From positions 5,052,501 through 5,116,500 of the forward strand of contig NZ_JAQNDO010000001.1 in the NCBI RefSeq assembly GCF_028369105.1: a stretch of DNA of 64,000 nt. The letters run 5' to 3'. A program made the translations under genes and the position numbers. Under the pieces are notes generated by a model. That model saw only the letters and a list, made by a program, of their open reading frames with translations, did no database searches and was not told the DNA's origin. How positions within the stretch are numbered: the first letter of the stretch is position 1; each line of letters opens with the position of its first letter. This stretch comes from Polyangium mundeleinium. Its GTDB lineage: Bacteria > Myxococcota_A > Polyangia > Polyangiales > Polyangiaceae. Positions 1 to 8,085 of the stretch are shown piece by piece.

Positions 1-139
1 GGCTCGTGATCACGGAGGATGGAGAGCCTCTCCCCGCTGCGATGGGCCCCACGTCGAGCGCCACGATCGGCTGATTTTGCCGCACAAACGCGGCAGCGCC
101 GAGCGTGCAAACCGGCTCGGGCTGGTGCAGCCTCGACGT

Positions 140-520
140 ATGGCGATCACGTGCAGACAAGAAGCGACGCGCTGGGTGCATCGGTACGCGATCGGAGGTG
201 CGGCGTTCGCCACCCTCCCGCTCCCGGTCTCCACGACGGCGGGCCTCGCCGCTCTCGAGGTCCACATGATCAACTTCATCGGCAACGTGTACGAAGAGCC
301 CGTGGGCAACCTGAAGAGCCTCGCCGCGGGCGGCGGCCTCGAGGTCATGGGCGCGGGCCTCAAGTTCGTGGCCACGCGCGCCGCCTCCTTCGTCCCCGGC
401 CCGGCGGGCATCGTGATCCGGGCGAGCATCGCGGCGGTCGTGATCGAGTCCCTCGGCCGCGCGATCATCGGGTATTTCGAGCGCAAGCACCCCAACAAGG
501 TCTTTTCGCCCGCGGTCTAG
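140..520 (+). CDS. DUF697-like small membrane-associated protein
   Basis: A 126-aa protein. The segment PLPVSTTAGLAALEVHMI followed by a 'NVYEEPVG' stretch resembles the DUF697 (YcjF-like) pattern, in which a Pro-containing hydrophobic helix is followed by a helix that ends in a Met-Ile pair and a Tyr-Gly. Two further hydrophobic stretches suggest membrane association. No catalytic motif is visible. The ATG at 140 was chosen; the frame is open back to a TTG at 77 and neither start has a convincing ribosome binding site. The gene lies 29 bp upstream of the two radical SAM genes and may be co-transcribed with them, but nothing in its sequence links it to their chemistry. The function is unknown and the family match is from pattern memory only. 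Confidence 0.6.
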   Translation: MAITCRQEATRWVHRYAIGGAAFATLPLPVSTTAGLAALEVHMINFIGNVYEEPVGNLKSLAAGGGLEVMGAGLKFVATRAASFVPGPAGIVIRASIAAVVIESLGRAIIGYFERKHPNKVFSPAV

Positions 521-549
521 GACCTGCTTCGTACTAAGATCGCGCTGTC

Positions 550-2364
550 GTGAAGGCGCTGATCAAAGTCGGCTACGCGTGCAACGAGAACTGCACGTTC
601 TGCCATACGGCCGACATCCGCCACCTCGACGACACGTCCGAGCGGGTCGACTGGAAGATCGATCGCGCCAAGCGCCTCGGCGCGTCCATGGTCGTCCTCT
701 CCGGCGGCGAACCCACGATGCGGCCCGAGCTCTCGCGCTGGGCGCGCCGCATCGCCGCACACGGCCTCGATTTTGGCCTCGTCACGAACGGGCTGATGCT
801 CTCGTACCGGAACGTCGTCGACGAGCTCGTGGGCGAGTGCCGTCTCCGCTACGTGTACATGTCCCTCCACGGCGGCGAGCCCAAGGTGCACGGCTCCGTC
901 GTCCGCGCCGACACCTTTCACAAGGCGATGCAGGCCATCGAGAACCTGCACGGCAGGATCCCCGATCTCACGATCAACTGCGTGATCACGACGGCGAACC
1001 TGAAGCACTTGAAGGGCCTCGTCGATCGGCTGCTCCCGTTCGAAGATCTCTGCATCAAGTTCTCGATGACGCAGCCGAAGGGCGCGGCGAACCGTGCCTT
1101 CGACGTCATCGTGCCCGAGGTCGCCGCCTGCGCCGCGCGCGTGAACGAGGCGATCGCGTACGGGCTCTCGCGGCGAACCGAGCGCGGCCCGCGCTTCGCG
1201 CACGACGGCCTGCCGTTTTGCCTGCTGCCTGGATACGAACACCTCTACGACGATCTCAAGACGCATCGGTACGCGACGATGATCGAGTCCGACGAGGACG
1301 ACTTCGTGCCCGTCGACGACGTGGCGAAGATCCAGCCCGAGGAGGTCTGCGGCGACTGCGCGCTGCGCGGCGCGTGTCCGGGGCTGTACCGCGGCTACCA
1401 CGAGATCCACGGCGCGAGCGCGCTCCGGCCCGTCACGGACCGCCCTCGGGCGAACTCGTACAACTTCGTCCCCGAGCGCGACCTCGCGCGCCCGCCCGGC
1501 GCGCCGTGCCCGATCCGCGCGGACGGCACGAGCCCGTACGATCGCGGCCGCACGCTGCTGCTCCGCCTCAAGGACCGGATGCGCCTCTTCCGCACCGAGA
1601 CGCGGGACTTCTCCGACGAGGAGCTCTTCGCCACCAAGGAGAGCGCCGGCCAGCTCTACCTCGACGTGTCGACGAAGCTCGCCCCCGACGACTTCGCGAA
1701 GGACTTACGGAAGCTCCGCCCCGCGGCCGAGTGCGAGGCGTGCCCTGAGCGCCCGCGTTGCACCGGCGCATGGGAGCCGGTGCCCGCCGACGTGTTTACG
1801 CGTGATGATCGCGACGTGATGGAGATCCTCGCGAACCTCTCGGGTCGCGTGCTCGACCTCGGCTGCGGCGAAGGGCCGTACCTCGAAGCGCTCGCGCGGC
1901 GCGCGGCGGAAGGGCACATCACGTACGTCGGCGTCGATCCGGATCCGCAGCGGCTCGCCGTCCTCGCGTCGCGCCACCCGTTCGCGCAGTTCGTGGAGGG
2001 CCGCGCGGAGGAGCTCGACGAGGCGCTCGGCACGTTCGACCACGTGCTCGCGCTCCGCAGCGTGAACCACCTCGAAGATCCGGCGCGCGCGTTCGGCGCG
2101 GCGATCGCGCGGCTGCGGCCCGGCGGCACGCTCACGCTCGTGGACAACGTGGCCTTTGGCCTCGTCCGCAGCCGCGCGCACGCCACGCGCGCGGAGAACG
2201 CGCCCGGAAACCGCTTCGAGCATTTCCGCAACGACGACGCGGCCCGGACCGCGCGGCGCCTCGAAGACAAACCCTTGCGCCTGCTCGAATGCCGCGACGT
2301 CGGCCGCGAGACCAGCAATCAGTGGATGTTGCGCTACGAGCGCACGGGAGAAATGCCGTCGTGA
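550..2364 (+). CDS. Radical SAM/SPASM-like protein fused to a class I methyltransferase
   Basis: A 604-aa cytoplasmic protein with a GTG start. The radical SAM cluster motif CNENCTFC (C11, C15, C18) is followed by the GGEP motif (VVLSGGEPTM) and a SLHGGEP strand, as expected of the radical SAM barrel. Two later Cys groups, CGDCALRGAC and CEACPERPRC, resemble SPASM/Twitch auxiliary Fe-S ligands. From about residue 434 a second domain starts with VLDLGCGEG, the SAM-binding glycine motif of class I methyltransferases, and runs to about residue 560. The fusion suggests two SAM-dependent steps on one substrate. The next gene, a second radical SAM protein, overlaps this one by 4 nt, so the two are probably translationally coupled. 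No short precursor peptide was recognised nearby, so a RiPP role is not supported. The substrate is unknown. Confidence 0.9.
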   Translation: MKALIKVGYACNENCTFCHTADIRHLDDTSERVDWKIDRAKRLGASMVVLSGGEPTMRPELSRWARRIAAHGLDFGLVTNGLMLSYRNVVDELVGECRLRYVYMSLHGGEPKVHGSVVRADTFHKAMQAIENLHGRIPDLTINCVITTANLKHLKGLVDRLLPFEDLCIKFSMTQPKGAANRAFDVIVPEVAACAARVNEAIAYGLSRRTERGPRFAHDGLPFCLLPGYEHLYDDLKTHRYATMIESDEDDFVPVDDVAKIQPEEVCGDCALRGACPGLYRGYHEIHGASALRPVTDRPRANSYNFVPERDLARPPGAPCPIRADGTSPYDRGRTLLLRLKDRMRLFRTETRDFSDEELFATKESAGQLYLDVSTKLAPDDFAKDLRKLRPAAECEACPERPRCTGAWEPVPADVFTRDDRDVMEILANLSGRVLDLGCGEGPYLEALARRAAEGHITYVGVDPDPQRLAVLASRHPFAQFVEGRAEELDEALGTFDHVLALRSVNHLEDPARAFGAAIARLRPGGTLTLVDNVAFGLVRSRAHATRAENAPGNRFEHFRNDDAARTARRLEDKPLRLLECRDVGRETSNQWMLRYERTGEMPS

Positions 2365-4067
2365 CTGCTTCAGCACCGTCCCCCCGCAAGCTCCCGGTCC
2401 TCCCGGCAAGCGCCGTCGAGACGTCCTTCGCCGATTTCCAGAACGAGGCGTTGCTCGGCGACGCGGAGGGCGGAGAGAAGACGCTCGCGCACGAAGCCGC
2501 CGCGCACGAGAAGCGCAACTGGGTGCGGCTCTCCTACGATTGCAACAACCACTGCACGTTCTGCCTCGATTCGAATGCGCACGACGGCACGATGCGGGCG
2601 ACGCAGGACATCAAGGTGCAGATCGTCGAGGGCCGGCGGCGCGGCGCCGATCGGCTGATCCTCTCGGGCGGCGAGCCCACGATGCACCCGAACTTCCTCG
2701 ACTTCGTCAAGCTCGGGCGCCTCGCCGGCTACCGGAAGATCCAGACCGTGACGAACGGGCGCATGTTCCGCTACCCCGAGTTCCTCAACAAGGCCGCGGA
2801 CAACGGCCTGCACGAGATCACCTTCTCCCTGCACGGCCACACGGCGAAGCTGCACGACGCGCTCGTCGGCACGCCCGGCGCGTTCGTCGAGGAGGTCGGG
2901 GGGCTCAAAGCCGCGCTCGCGTCGGGGCGCTTCATCGTCAACGTCGACATCGTCATCAACAAGCAAAACGTCCGGCACCTGCCGGAGATGCTGGAGACGT
3001 TCATCGGCTGGGGCGTGAAGGAGTTCGACCTGCTCCACGTGATCCCCTTCGGCAACGCGTGGAGCGACGCGCGGCACCACCTCTTCTACGACCTCGACGG
3101 CAACCTCGAGTACCTCCAGCAGGCCTTCGCCTACGCGCGGAGGCCCGACATCCACATCTGGCTGAACCGCTTTCCGCCGCCCTACGCCGAGGGATTTGAG
3201 GATCTGATCCAGGATCCGTACAAGCTCAATGACGAGGTGCGCGGCCGGCGCGAGGAGTACGATCGGTACCTGTCGCTCGGCAAGAAGCTCATGTGCCGCG
3301 AGCCCGAGCGCTGCAAATACTGCTACCTGCAGAGCCTCTGCGACACGCTCGACGAGGTGATCGACGTGCGCAAGGCCGACGAGGTGGACGTGCTCCGCTA
3401 CGCGGGCGAGCCGCCGCGCGCAGGCAAGCTGCCGGACGCGCACGCGGCGCGGATCGCGGCGGCAAACCTGGAAGAGGCCGCGGCGCTCGCGGCGAAGGCG
3501 GCGCCGGGCTCGATCGAGCTCGAGCTCGCGTCCTACGAGGGGTTGTCCGAGGCGCTCTCGCCCGAAGGTCTGCTCTTCGGCAAGAAGCTCGTGGCTTGTT
3601 ACACCGATGATCCCGCCGCGATCGAGCCGCTGCTCGGGATCCCCCCGTCCTTCGAGGTCCGCACCTTCCTCACGAAGGCGACCGAGCCCGTGATCCGCAG
3701 GCTCGAGCCCCCGCCGGCAACCCTCGTGCTCGTGCAGAAGAACTACGACCTCGTTTCCGACGCCCACGCAAACGACGTCGACACGAAATCGTTTTTCGCG
3801 ACGTACCCGCATCCGGTCCCCGTGGAGAACGTGCCCGCGTGCGTGGCAGGCAGGCCCGTACGTTCCGCGGCGCGGACGCTGGATCTCGCGATGCTCGGCG
3901 CAGACGCGCGCATCGACATGACAGCATTCACGAAGCGCTACGTGGCCGACGGCTTCTACACAAAGGCACTCCGCTGCAAGGACTGCCGCGAGAACGCCTC
4001 ATGCCGTGGCGTGCACGTGAACTGGGTTCGCGCCCACGGCTTCGGGGCACTCGCGCCGATAGGGTAG
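2361..4067 (+). CDS. Radical SAM/SPASM-like protein, partner of the preceding gene
   Basis: A 568-aa protein. The GTG at 2361 sits in the GTGA overlap with the previous stop, which makes it the best start although the frame is open upstream. The radical SAM motif CNNHCTFC (C61, C65, C68) is preceded by a 50-residue N-terminal extension and followed by LILSGGEPTMHP and SLHGHTAKLHD. Further Cys groups, CKYCYLQSLC near residue 320 and CKDCRENASC near the C-terminus, may bind auxiliary clusters. It shares the GGEPTM and SLHG features with its neighbour, so the pair probably arose by duplication and then diverged. This copy has no methyltransferase domain. The pair may act sequentially or as a heterodimer; the substrate cannot be told from the sequence. 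Confidence 0.88.
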   Translation: MTASAPSPRKLPVLPASAVETSFADFQNEALLGDAEGGEKTLAHEAAAHEKRNWVRLSYDCNNHCTFCLDSNAHDGTMRATQDIKVQIVEGRRRGADRLILSGGEPTMHPNFLDFVKLGRLAGYRKIQTVTNGRMFRYPEFLNKAADNGLHEITFSLHGHTAKLHDALVGTPGAFVEEVGGLKAALASGRFIVNVDIVINKQNVRHLPEMLETFIGWGVKEFDLLHVIPFGNAWSDARHHLFYDLDGNLEYLQQAFAYARRPDIHIWLNRFPPPYAEGFEDLIQDPYKLNDEVRGRREEYDRYLSLGKKLMCREPERCKYCYLQSLCDTLDEVIDVRKADEVDVLRYAGEPPRAGKLPDAHAARIAAANLEEAAALAAKAAPGSIELELASYEGLSEALSPEGLLFGKKLVACYTDDPAAIEPLLGIPPSFEVRTFLTKATEPVIRRLEPPPATLVLVQKNYDLVSDAHANDVDTKSFFATYPHPVPVENVPACVAGRPVRSAARTLDLAMLGADARIDMTAFTKRYVADGFYTKALRCKDCRENASCRGVHVNWVRAHGFGALAPIG

Positions 4068-4069
4068 AA

Positions 4070-4117
4070 TGCCTCACCCCCAGCCCCTCTCCCTTTCGGG
4101 GGAGGGGAGGAGAGTGA
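4070..4117. repeat. REP-like hairpin between convergent genes
   Basis: The non-coding gap between two convergent genes contains CCCCTCTCCC, the loop tttc, and GGGGGAGGGG, a long GC-rich imperfect stem. The surrounding CCTCACCCCCAGCCCCTCTCCC-type sequence resembles REP-like elements seen in many bacterial genomes. It has no T tract but could end transcription from both sides. Whether it recurs in this genome cannot be judged from one window. Confidence 0.55.
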
Positions 4118-4126
4118 AGAAGAGGC

Positions 4127-4849
4127 TCAGGGAACGAGCGTGCAACCGGTGAGGACGCCCGCGAGCATTTCGCCGCGGGGCTGGCCTTCCCAGCCGCTCT
4201 CCCAGTGGAAGGTTGGGCTCTTGAGCTTGCCTTCCACCGTGTACTTGCACTTCACGCTGAAGCGCGTGGTTGGCAGGTTGTTCGCGAGTGCCGGCTCGCT
4301 CCAGAGGCCGGCCGCGACGAACTGCACGTTGTCCGTCGACGTGTAGGGCCGCAGCGTCTTCTTGTCGTCGCCGGCGTCGCCCTTGCCCCAGACCTTCGTC
4401 GGCGTCTCGAAGCTGCAGTGTCTGCCTGCGACCTCGTCCGTCGCGGCGCAGTTGAGCTCGCGTTTGTCGCCGGCGACCAGCGTGATCTCGACGTCCACGG
4501 TCTGGCCCGGCTTCCATGCGGGCCCGCGCGGACCGCCGCCGCCGCGCTCTTGACCGAGCAGCGCGAAGCCTGCGGCCAGCGTGCCTACGACGACCACGAA
4601 GAGCACCATGCTCTTGCCGAGCGACGCCGAGCTCGGCGGCGGCGCGCGCCTTGGCGCGGCTTTGCCGGCCTTCGGCTGCTTCTTCGTGGGCGCCTTTGCA
4701 GGCGCGGCTTTTGCGGCGGCGGGGGCCTTTGCTTCGGCTTTTGCCTCGGCCTTCGGAGCCTCTTCCTTTGCTTCGGCTTCGGGCTCGTCGTGGCCCTCGT
4801 CCTCGGCTCCGCCTTCGTCCTTGTCCTCGTCCGGTTCTTTCTCGGCCAT
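4127..4849 (-). CDS. Membrane-anchored protein with acidic and Lys/Ala-rich N-terminus
   Basis: A 240-aa protein not recognised as a named family. Residues 1-75 are low complexity: first acidic (Glu/Asp/Gly), then Ala/Lys/Pro-rich repeats such as AEAKAEAKAPAAAK. One transmembrane helix (about residues 80-98, MVLFVVVVGTLAAGFALL) is followed by a 140-residue extracytoplasmic domain with four cysteines (in NCAATD, HCSF, KCKY, GCTL) that could form two disulfides. The charged cytoplasmic tail and N-in topology would suit interaction with nucleic acid or protein partners, but this is inference. It is transcribed divergently from the FabH-like operon, with 61 bp between the two starts. Confidence 0.75.
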   Translation of the reverse strand: MAEKEPDEDKDEGGAEDEGHDEPEAEAKEEAPKAEAKAEAKAPAAAKAAPAKAPTKKQPKAGKAAPRRAPPPSSASLGKSMVLFVVVVGTLAAGFALLGQERGGGGPRGPAWKPGQTVDVEITLVAGDKRELNCAATDEVAGRHCSFETPTKVWGKGDAGDDKKTLRPYTSTDNVQFVAAGLWSEPALANNLPTTRFSVKCKYTVEGKLKSPTFHWESGWEGQPRGEMLAGVLTGCTLVP

Positions 4850-4910
4850 GGCGCGCGGACTCTACCTTCCTCCGCCCCGCTTCTCAAACCTTCTGTTACC
4901 CTCCGCGCCC

Positions 4911-5906
4911 ATGAGAGCGAGCCCCCCGCGCGCCCGGATTCTCGGCACTGGCCGCTACCTGCCTGCCCGTGTCGTCGCGAACGACGAGATCGCTGCGCGC
5001 GCAGGAACCTCGGATGCGTGGCTCAAAGAGCACGTTGGCGTCGAGCGCCGCCACGTTGCGGCCGAGGGCGAGACGACGAGCGACATGGCCACGGCGGCTG
5101 CGCGTGCTGCGCTCGATGCGGCGGGGCTCTCGCCTGCGGATCTCGACCTCATCATCGTGGCGACCGGGAGCGGCGACAGCCCCATGCCGGCCACGGCGGC
5201 CACGGTCCAGCAGAAGCTCGGCACCGAGCTCGTCCCTTCGTTCGACCTCGCGGCCTCGCATGCAGGCTTCCTCTACGCGCTCGCCGTGGCGGAGCAGTCG
5301 ATCTCCGCGGGGGCGACGCGCACGGCGCTCGTCGTTGGCGCGGACATGCTCTCGCGCCGCGTGGATCCCGAGGATCGGACGACGGCGGCGCTCTTCGGCG
5401 ACGGCGCGGGCGCGGTGATCCTCGGCGCGGCGGGCGACGATGGCCGAGGCATCCTCTCGATGCGGCTCGGCGCCGACGGCACGATGGCCTCGTTGCTCTC
5501 GATCCCGGGCGGGGGCACGGGCGAGCCGATGACGCTGGAGCGGCTCGCGGCGAAGCGGAACAAGGTGCAGATGGAGGGGCCGGACCTCTTCCAGGTCAGC
5601 GTGAAAAAACTCCAGGTCGCGAGCATGGAGGCGCTGAAGGCGGCGGGGCTGCTCTCGGACAAACTCGACTGGGTGATCCCGCAGCAGGCGAACCGCAGGA
5701 TCGTGGATCGGATCGCCGAGCGGCTCGGGTATTCGCGTAGCAAGTTCATCGAGAACCTCGCCGACGTGGGCAACACGGGCGCGGCTTCGATTCCGATCGC
5801 GCTCGACGAGGCTGTGCGGGATGGCCGCGTAAAACCCGGGCAAAACGTGCTGCTTTGCGCGCTCGGGGCCGGCATCACGTGGGCGGCGTCGATGGTCCGG
5901 ATGTGA
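4911..5906 (+). CDS. FabH-like (KAS III) protein with His-Gln-Asn in place of Cys-His-Asn
   Basis: A 331-aa protein with the full-length beta-ketoacyl-ACP synthase III fold, including FDLAASHAGFLYAL, GDGAGAVILG, PQQANRRIV, DVGNTGAASIPIALDEA and a GAGITWAAS C-terminus. In E. coli FabH the triad is Cys112 (AAACAGF), His244 (PHQAN) and Asn274 (GNTS). Here the equivalent positions are His117 (ASHAGF), Gln258 (PQQAN) and Asn288, so the nucleophile and the catalytic His are both missing. It therefore cannot perform normal Cys-dependent condensation. It may be a non-condensing acyltransferase, a chain-length or priming factor, or a binding protein. It heads a coupled operon: the next three genes each overlap their predecessor by 4 nt. 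A second, canonical FabH elsewhere in the genome is expected but not visible here. Confidence 0.9.
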   Translation: MRASPPRARILGTGRYLPARVVANDEIAARAGTSDAWLKEHVGVERRHVAAEGETTSDMATAAARAALDAAGLSPADLDLIIVATGSGDSPMPATAATVQQKLGTELVPSFDLAASHAGFLYALAVAEQSISAGATRTALVVGADMLSRRVDPEDRTTAALFGDGAGAVILGAAGDDGRGILSMRLGADGTMASLLSIPGGGTGEPMTLERLAAKRNKVQMEGPDLFQVSVKKLQVASMEALKAAGLLSDKLDWVIPQQANRRIVDRIAERLGYSRSKFIENLADVGNTGAASIPIALDEAVRDGRVKPGQNVLLCALGAGITWAASMVRM

Positions 5907-6967
5907 AACGTCGGTTCGGTAGAGCAACCCCGCTCGCGCTCGCCTCGGCCTTCGCGCTGAGCACGCTCGTCTCGCTCGACGTCGGCTGTGGCACGCCGCC
6001 GCGCGGCGTCGACTGGAACGGCAAGCGCCTGCCGGCGATCGACATGCACCTGCACCCGGGCGATTGGGATCACGTCCCCGAGGACACCCGGAAGTTTTTG
6101 GCCTCGCGGTTCCCGTTCCCGATCGGGCTCGACGCTGAGGCGGCGGCGAAGGGCTCGCTCTTGCCCGAGAGCATCCTTGGCGAGATCGACGACGCGGGCA
6201 TCTGGGGCGCGGGCCTCTTTGCCATCTATGCCCCGCGCACCGTGGGCGTCGCGTCGAACGAGCTCGTCGCCGAGGATCTCACGTTTGCCCCGGATCGCTT
6301 CTTTGGGCTCGCGTCCTTGCGGGTCGACCGGTGGACGACGGATCGCGACGCGGAGCTCGATCAATTGAAGAGCACGCTCTCGCGGCCGGGGTTCGTCGGG
6401 ATCAAGCTGGCCCACGCGCATCAGCATTTTCGCATGGATGATCCCGCGTTTTTTCCGATCTACGAGGTCGCGGCCTCCCTGGGCAAACCGCTCTATTTGC
6501 ATACGGGGACGAGCCCGTTCCCGGGGACGTCGCAGGAGCCGGCCTATACGGACCCGACGTACCTGGAGACGGCGATCCAGCAATTTCCGAACGCCACCTT
6601 CATCCTCGGGCACCTCGGCTACGATTTCGAGCAGAAGCGCCACGCGGGCCTCGAAACGTGCATTCGGCTGGCAAAGACGTACCCCAACGTGTTCCTCGAG
6701 CCCTCGGCGCTCGGCTCAGCGTCGTCGGATCCGACGGGCGCGAACCTGAAGGAAGCCCTGCGCCGTATGCGCGAGGCCGGGATCACGGACCGCGTGATTT
6801 ATGGCAGCGACGGGCCGCAGAGCCCGGGGTTCGTGAAGGGATACCTCGAACGAACGGTCGCCGCGATGAAGGACACCGGATACACGGAGCAGGAAGCGGC
6901 TGGCGTCCTCGCGGGGAACTTTGCGCGCGTGTTCGGCGTGACGGTTCCCGCGGAGGCGGCCGAATGA
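5903..6967 (+). CDS. Exported amidohydrolase (Amidohydro_2-type TIM barrel)
   Basis: A 354-aa protein. The GTG at 5903 lies in a GTGA overlap with the FabH-like gene. Residues 1-31 form a signal peptide ending in SLDVGC, a weak lipobox with Asp at -3, so lipidation is uncertain. The mature part begins with PAIDMHLHPGDWDH, where HLH gives the first metal ligands. Later YLHTG, ILGHLGYDF and VIYGSDGPQSPGF supply the expected His and Asp ligands of the amidohydrolase superfamily. It probably hydrolyses or decarboxylates a small cyclic or aromatic substrate in the periplasm or at the envelope. Coupling to the FabH-like gene suggests a shared pathway, but the substrate is unknown. Confidence 0.82.
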   Translation: MKRRFGRATPLALASAFALSTLVSLDVGCGTPPRGVDWNGKRLPAIDMHLHPGDWDHVPEDTRKFLASRFPFPIGLDAEAAAKGSLLPESILGEIDDAGIWGAGLFAIYAPRTVGVASNELVAEDLTFAPDRFFGLASLRVDRWTTDRDAELDQLKSTLSRPGFVGIKLAHAHQHFRMDDPAFFPIYEVAASLGKPLYLHTGTSPFPGTSQEPAYTDPTYLETAIQQFPNATFILGHLGYDFEQKRHAGLETCIRLAKTYPNVFLEPSALGSASSDPTGANLKEALRRMREAGITDRVIYGSDGPQSPGFVKGYLERTVAAMKDTGYTEQEAAGVLAGNFARVFGVTVPAEAAE

Positions 6968-7635
6968 ACATGCGTTGGGGCGTGACGTTCGGCGCCTGTG
7001 TGATGGCCTCGATCCTCGGCGCTTCCGAGGCCGCCGCTGCGGAGCCGCGGGCGCCCTTTCCCGCGCACGCCGCGCTCGACGCCGTGGGCGGCAGCCCGGC
7101 CCAAGGGGCGTACGTCCTGTCGGCGCAAGGCGGCTGGCCGTTCTCGTTCCTGCGCGCGCAGGTGGGGTTGTCGGACCGGATCTCCCTGCAAAGCGAGCTC
7201 GAATCGGCCATTGGACGTCGGTATCGTCCGATGCTGGGGATCGGCGTGCGCCTCGCCGAGGCAACCCACGTGCGCCTGACGGGCGAATTCCTCGCCGGCT
7301 GGCTCTTTCAGCGCAGCGAGGAAAACCGGCGTGGCCCGAACGGCGAGCTTCGGTTTCGCCTCGCCATTCCGGTGCGCCGGTTCGTCCCGTACCTCGTGAT
7401 CGGCACGCGCCACGCCTTCCTGCCGGATCTCCTGACGATCGAGCGCGCCTCGGGGACCGAGACGAGCTGGTCGGTGCGGCACGAGTGGACGCCGTGGGCG
7501 ACGCTGGGGCTCGGATTCGCGATTTCGCGGGGGATCGGGCTCGACCTCGGCATCAACTACGGCTGGGTCGGTGCGCCGGACACGATCGCGCTGCCCGGCG
7601 TGCACCTCGGCTTGCATTTCGGAGGGGATCGATGA
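6964..7635 (+). CDS. Small outer-membrane beta-barrel-like protein
   Basis: A 223-aa protein with a clear Sec signal peptide ending in ASEAAAA. The mature part has alternating hydrophobic/polar strands (for example VRLTGEFLAGWLF, FRLAIPVRRFVPYLVIG, WATLGLGFAISRGIGLDLGINYG) separated by short turns, and ends in VHLGLHFGGDR. This is the pattern of a small 8-stranded outer-membrane barrel or an envelope beta protein. The ATG at 6964 overlaps the amidohydrolase stop by 4 nt. No specific family was recognised. It may be a substrate channel or anchor for the operon's product, which is inference from context. Confidence 0.72.
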   Translation: MNMRWGVTFGACVMASILGASEAAAAEPRAPFPAHAALDAVGGSPAQGAYVLSAQGGWPFSFLRAQVGLSDRISLQSELESAIGRRYRPMLGIGVRLAEATHVRLTGEFLAGWLFQRSEENRRGPNGELRFRLAIPVRRFVPYLVIGTRHAFLPDLLTIERASGTETSWSVRHEWTPWATLGLGFAISRGIGLDLGINYGWVGAPDTIALPGVHLGLHFGGDR

Positions 7636-8081
7636 GCCGGGTTCACCTCGTTTTCGCGGCAGCCCTCGTTTTCGTGCTCGCGGGGTGCATCAACGAGGAG
7701 ACGCACCTTTACGAAATCGAGCTCGACGGGCAGGTCGCCGTGCCGAATGGCGTGCCGAGCGCGGGCGTCGTGCACCTCGAATTCCACGTGGCGAGGACGT
7801 TCGGCGAGGGCGACCTCGAACATCCGCTCGGCGTCTTCGAGACGCGCACGGTGACCGGCGTGGGGCCGATGCGCGAGACCGTGCTGTATCCGCTCGACGA
7901 AGGGGATGGGCTCGTCGTCTACGGCTGGCTCGACAGCGATGGCGATGGCGTCCATTGCGCGCCTGGGCAAACCGAGGAGCCCGCGGGGCTCGTGAAGGTC
8001 GCGGGATTCCCGGCGCACACGCTTTCGTTTTCGCTCACGCTCCGCACGCCGTGTGTGGGGCCAGAATCGCTGTATCCTTGA
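7632..8081 (+). CDS. Small lipoprotein of the FabH-like operon
   Basis: A 149-aa lipoprotein with signal peptide and lipobox VLAGC (C18 after acylation). The mature domain has beta-rich segments (YEIELDGQVAVPNG, VVHLEFHVART) and a DSDGDGVHC motif resembling a Ca-binding loop, then a pair of late cysteines. The ATG at 7632 overlaps the barrel gene by 4 nt. The fold resembles small beta-sandwich carbohydrate- or protein-binding modules, but no family is identified. It is the last of the four overlapping genes; the next start is 5 nt downstream. Confidence 0.72.
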   Translation: MSRVHLVFAAALVFVLAGCINEETHLYEIELDGQVAVPNGVPSAGVVHLEFHVARTFGEGDLEHPLGVFETRTVTGVGPMRETVLYPLDEGDGLVVYGWLDSDGDGVHCAPGQTEEPAGLVKVAGFPAHTLSFSLTLRTPCVGPESLYP

Positions 8082-8085
8082 GCGG

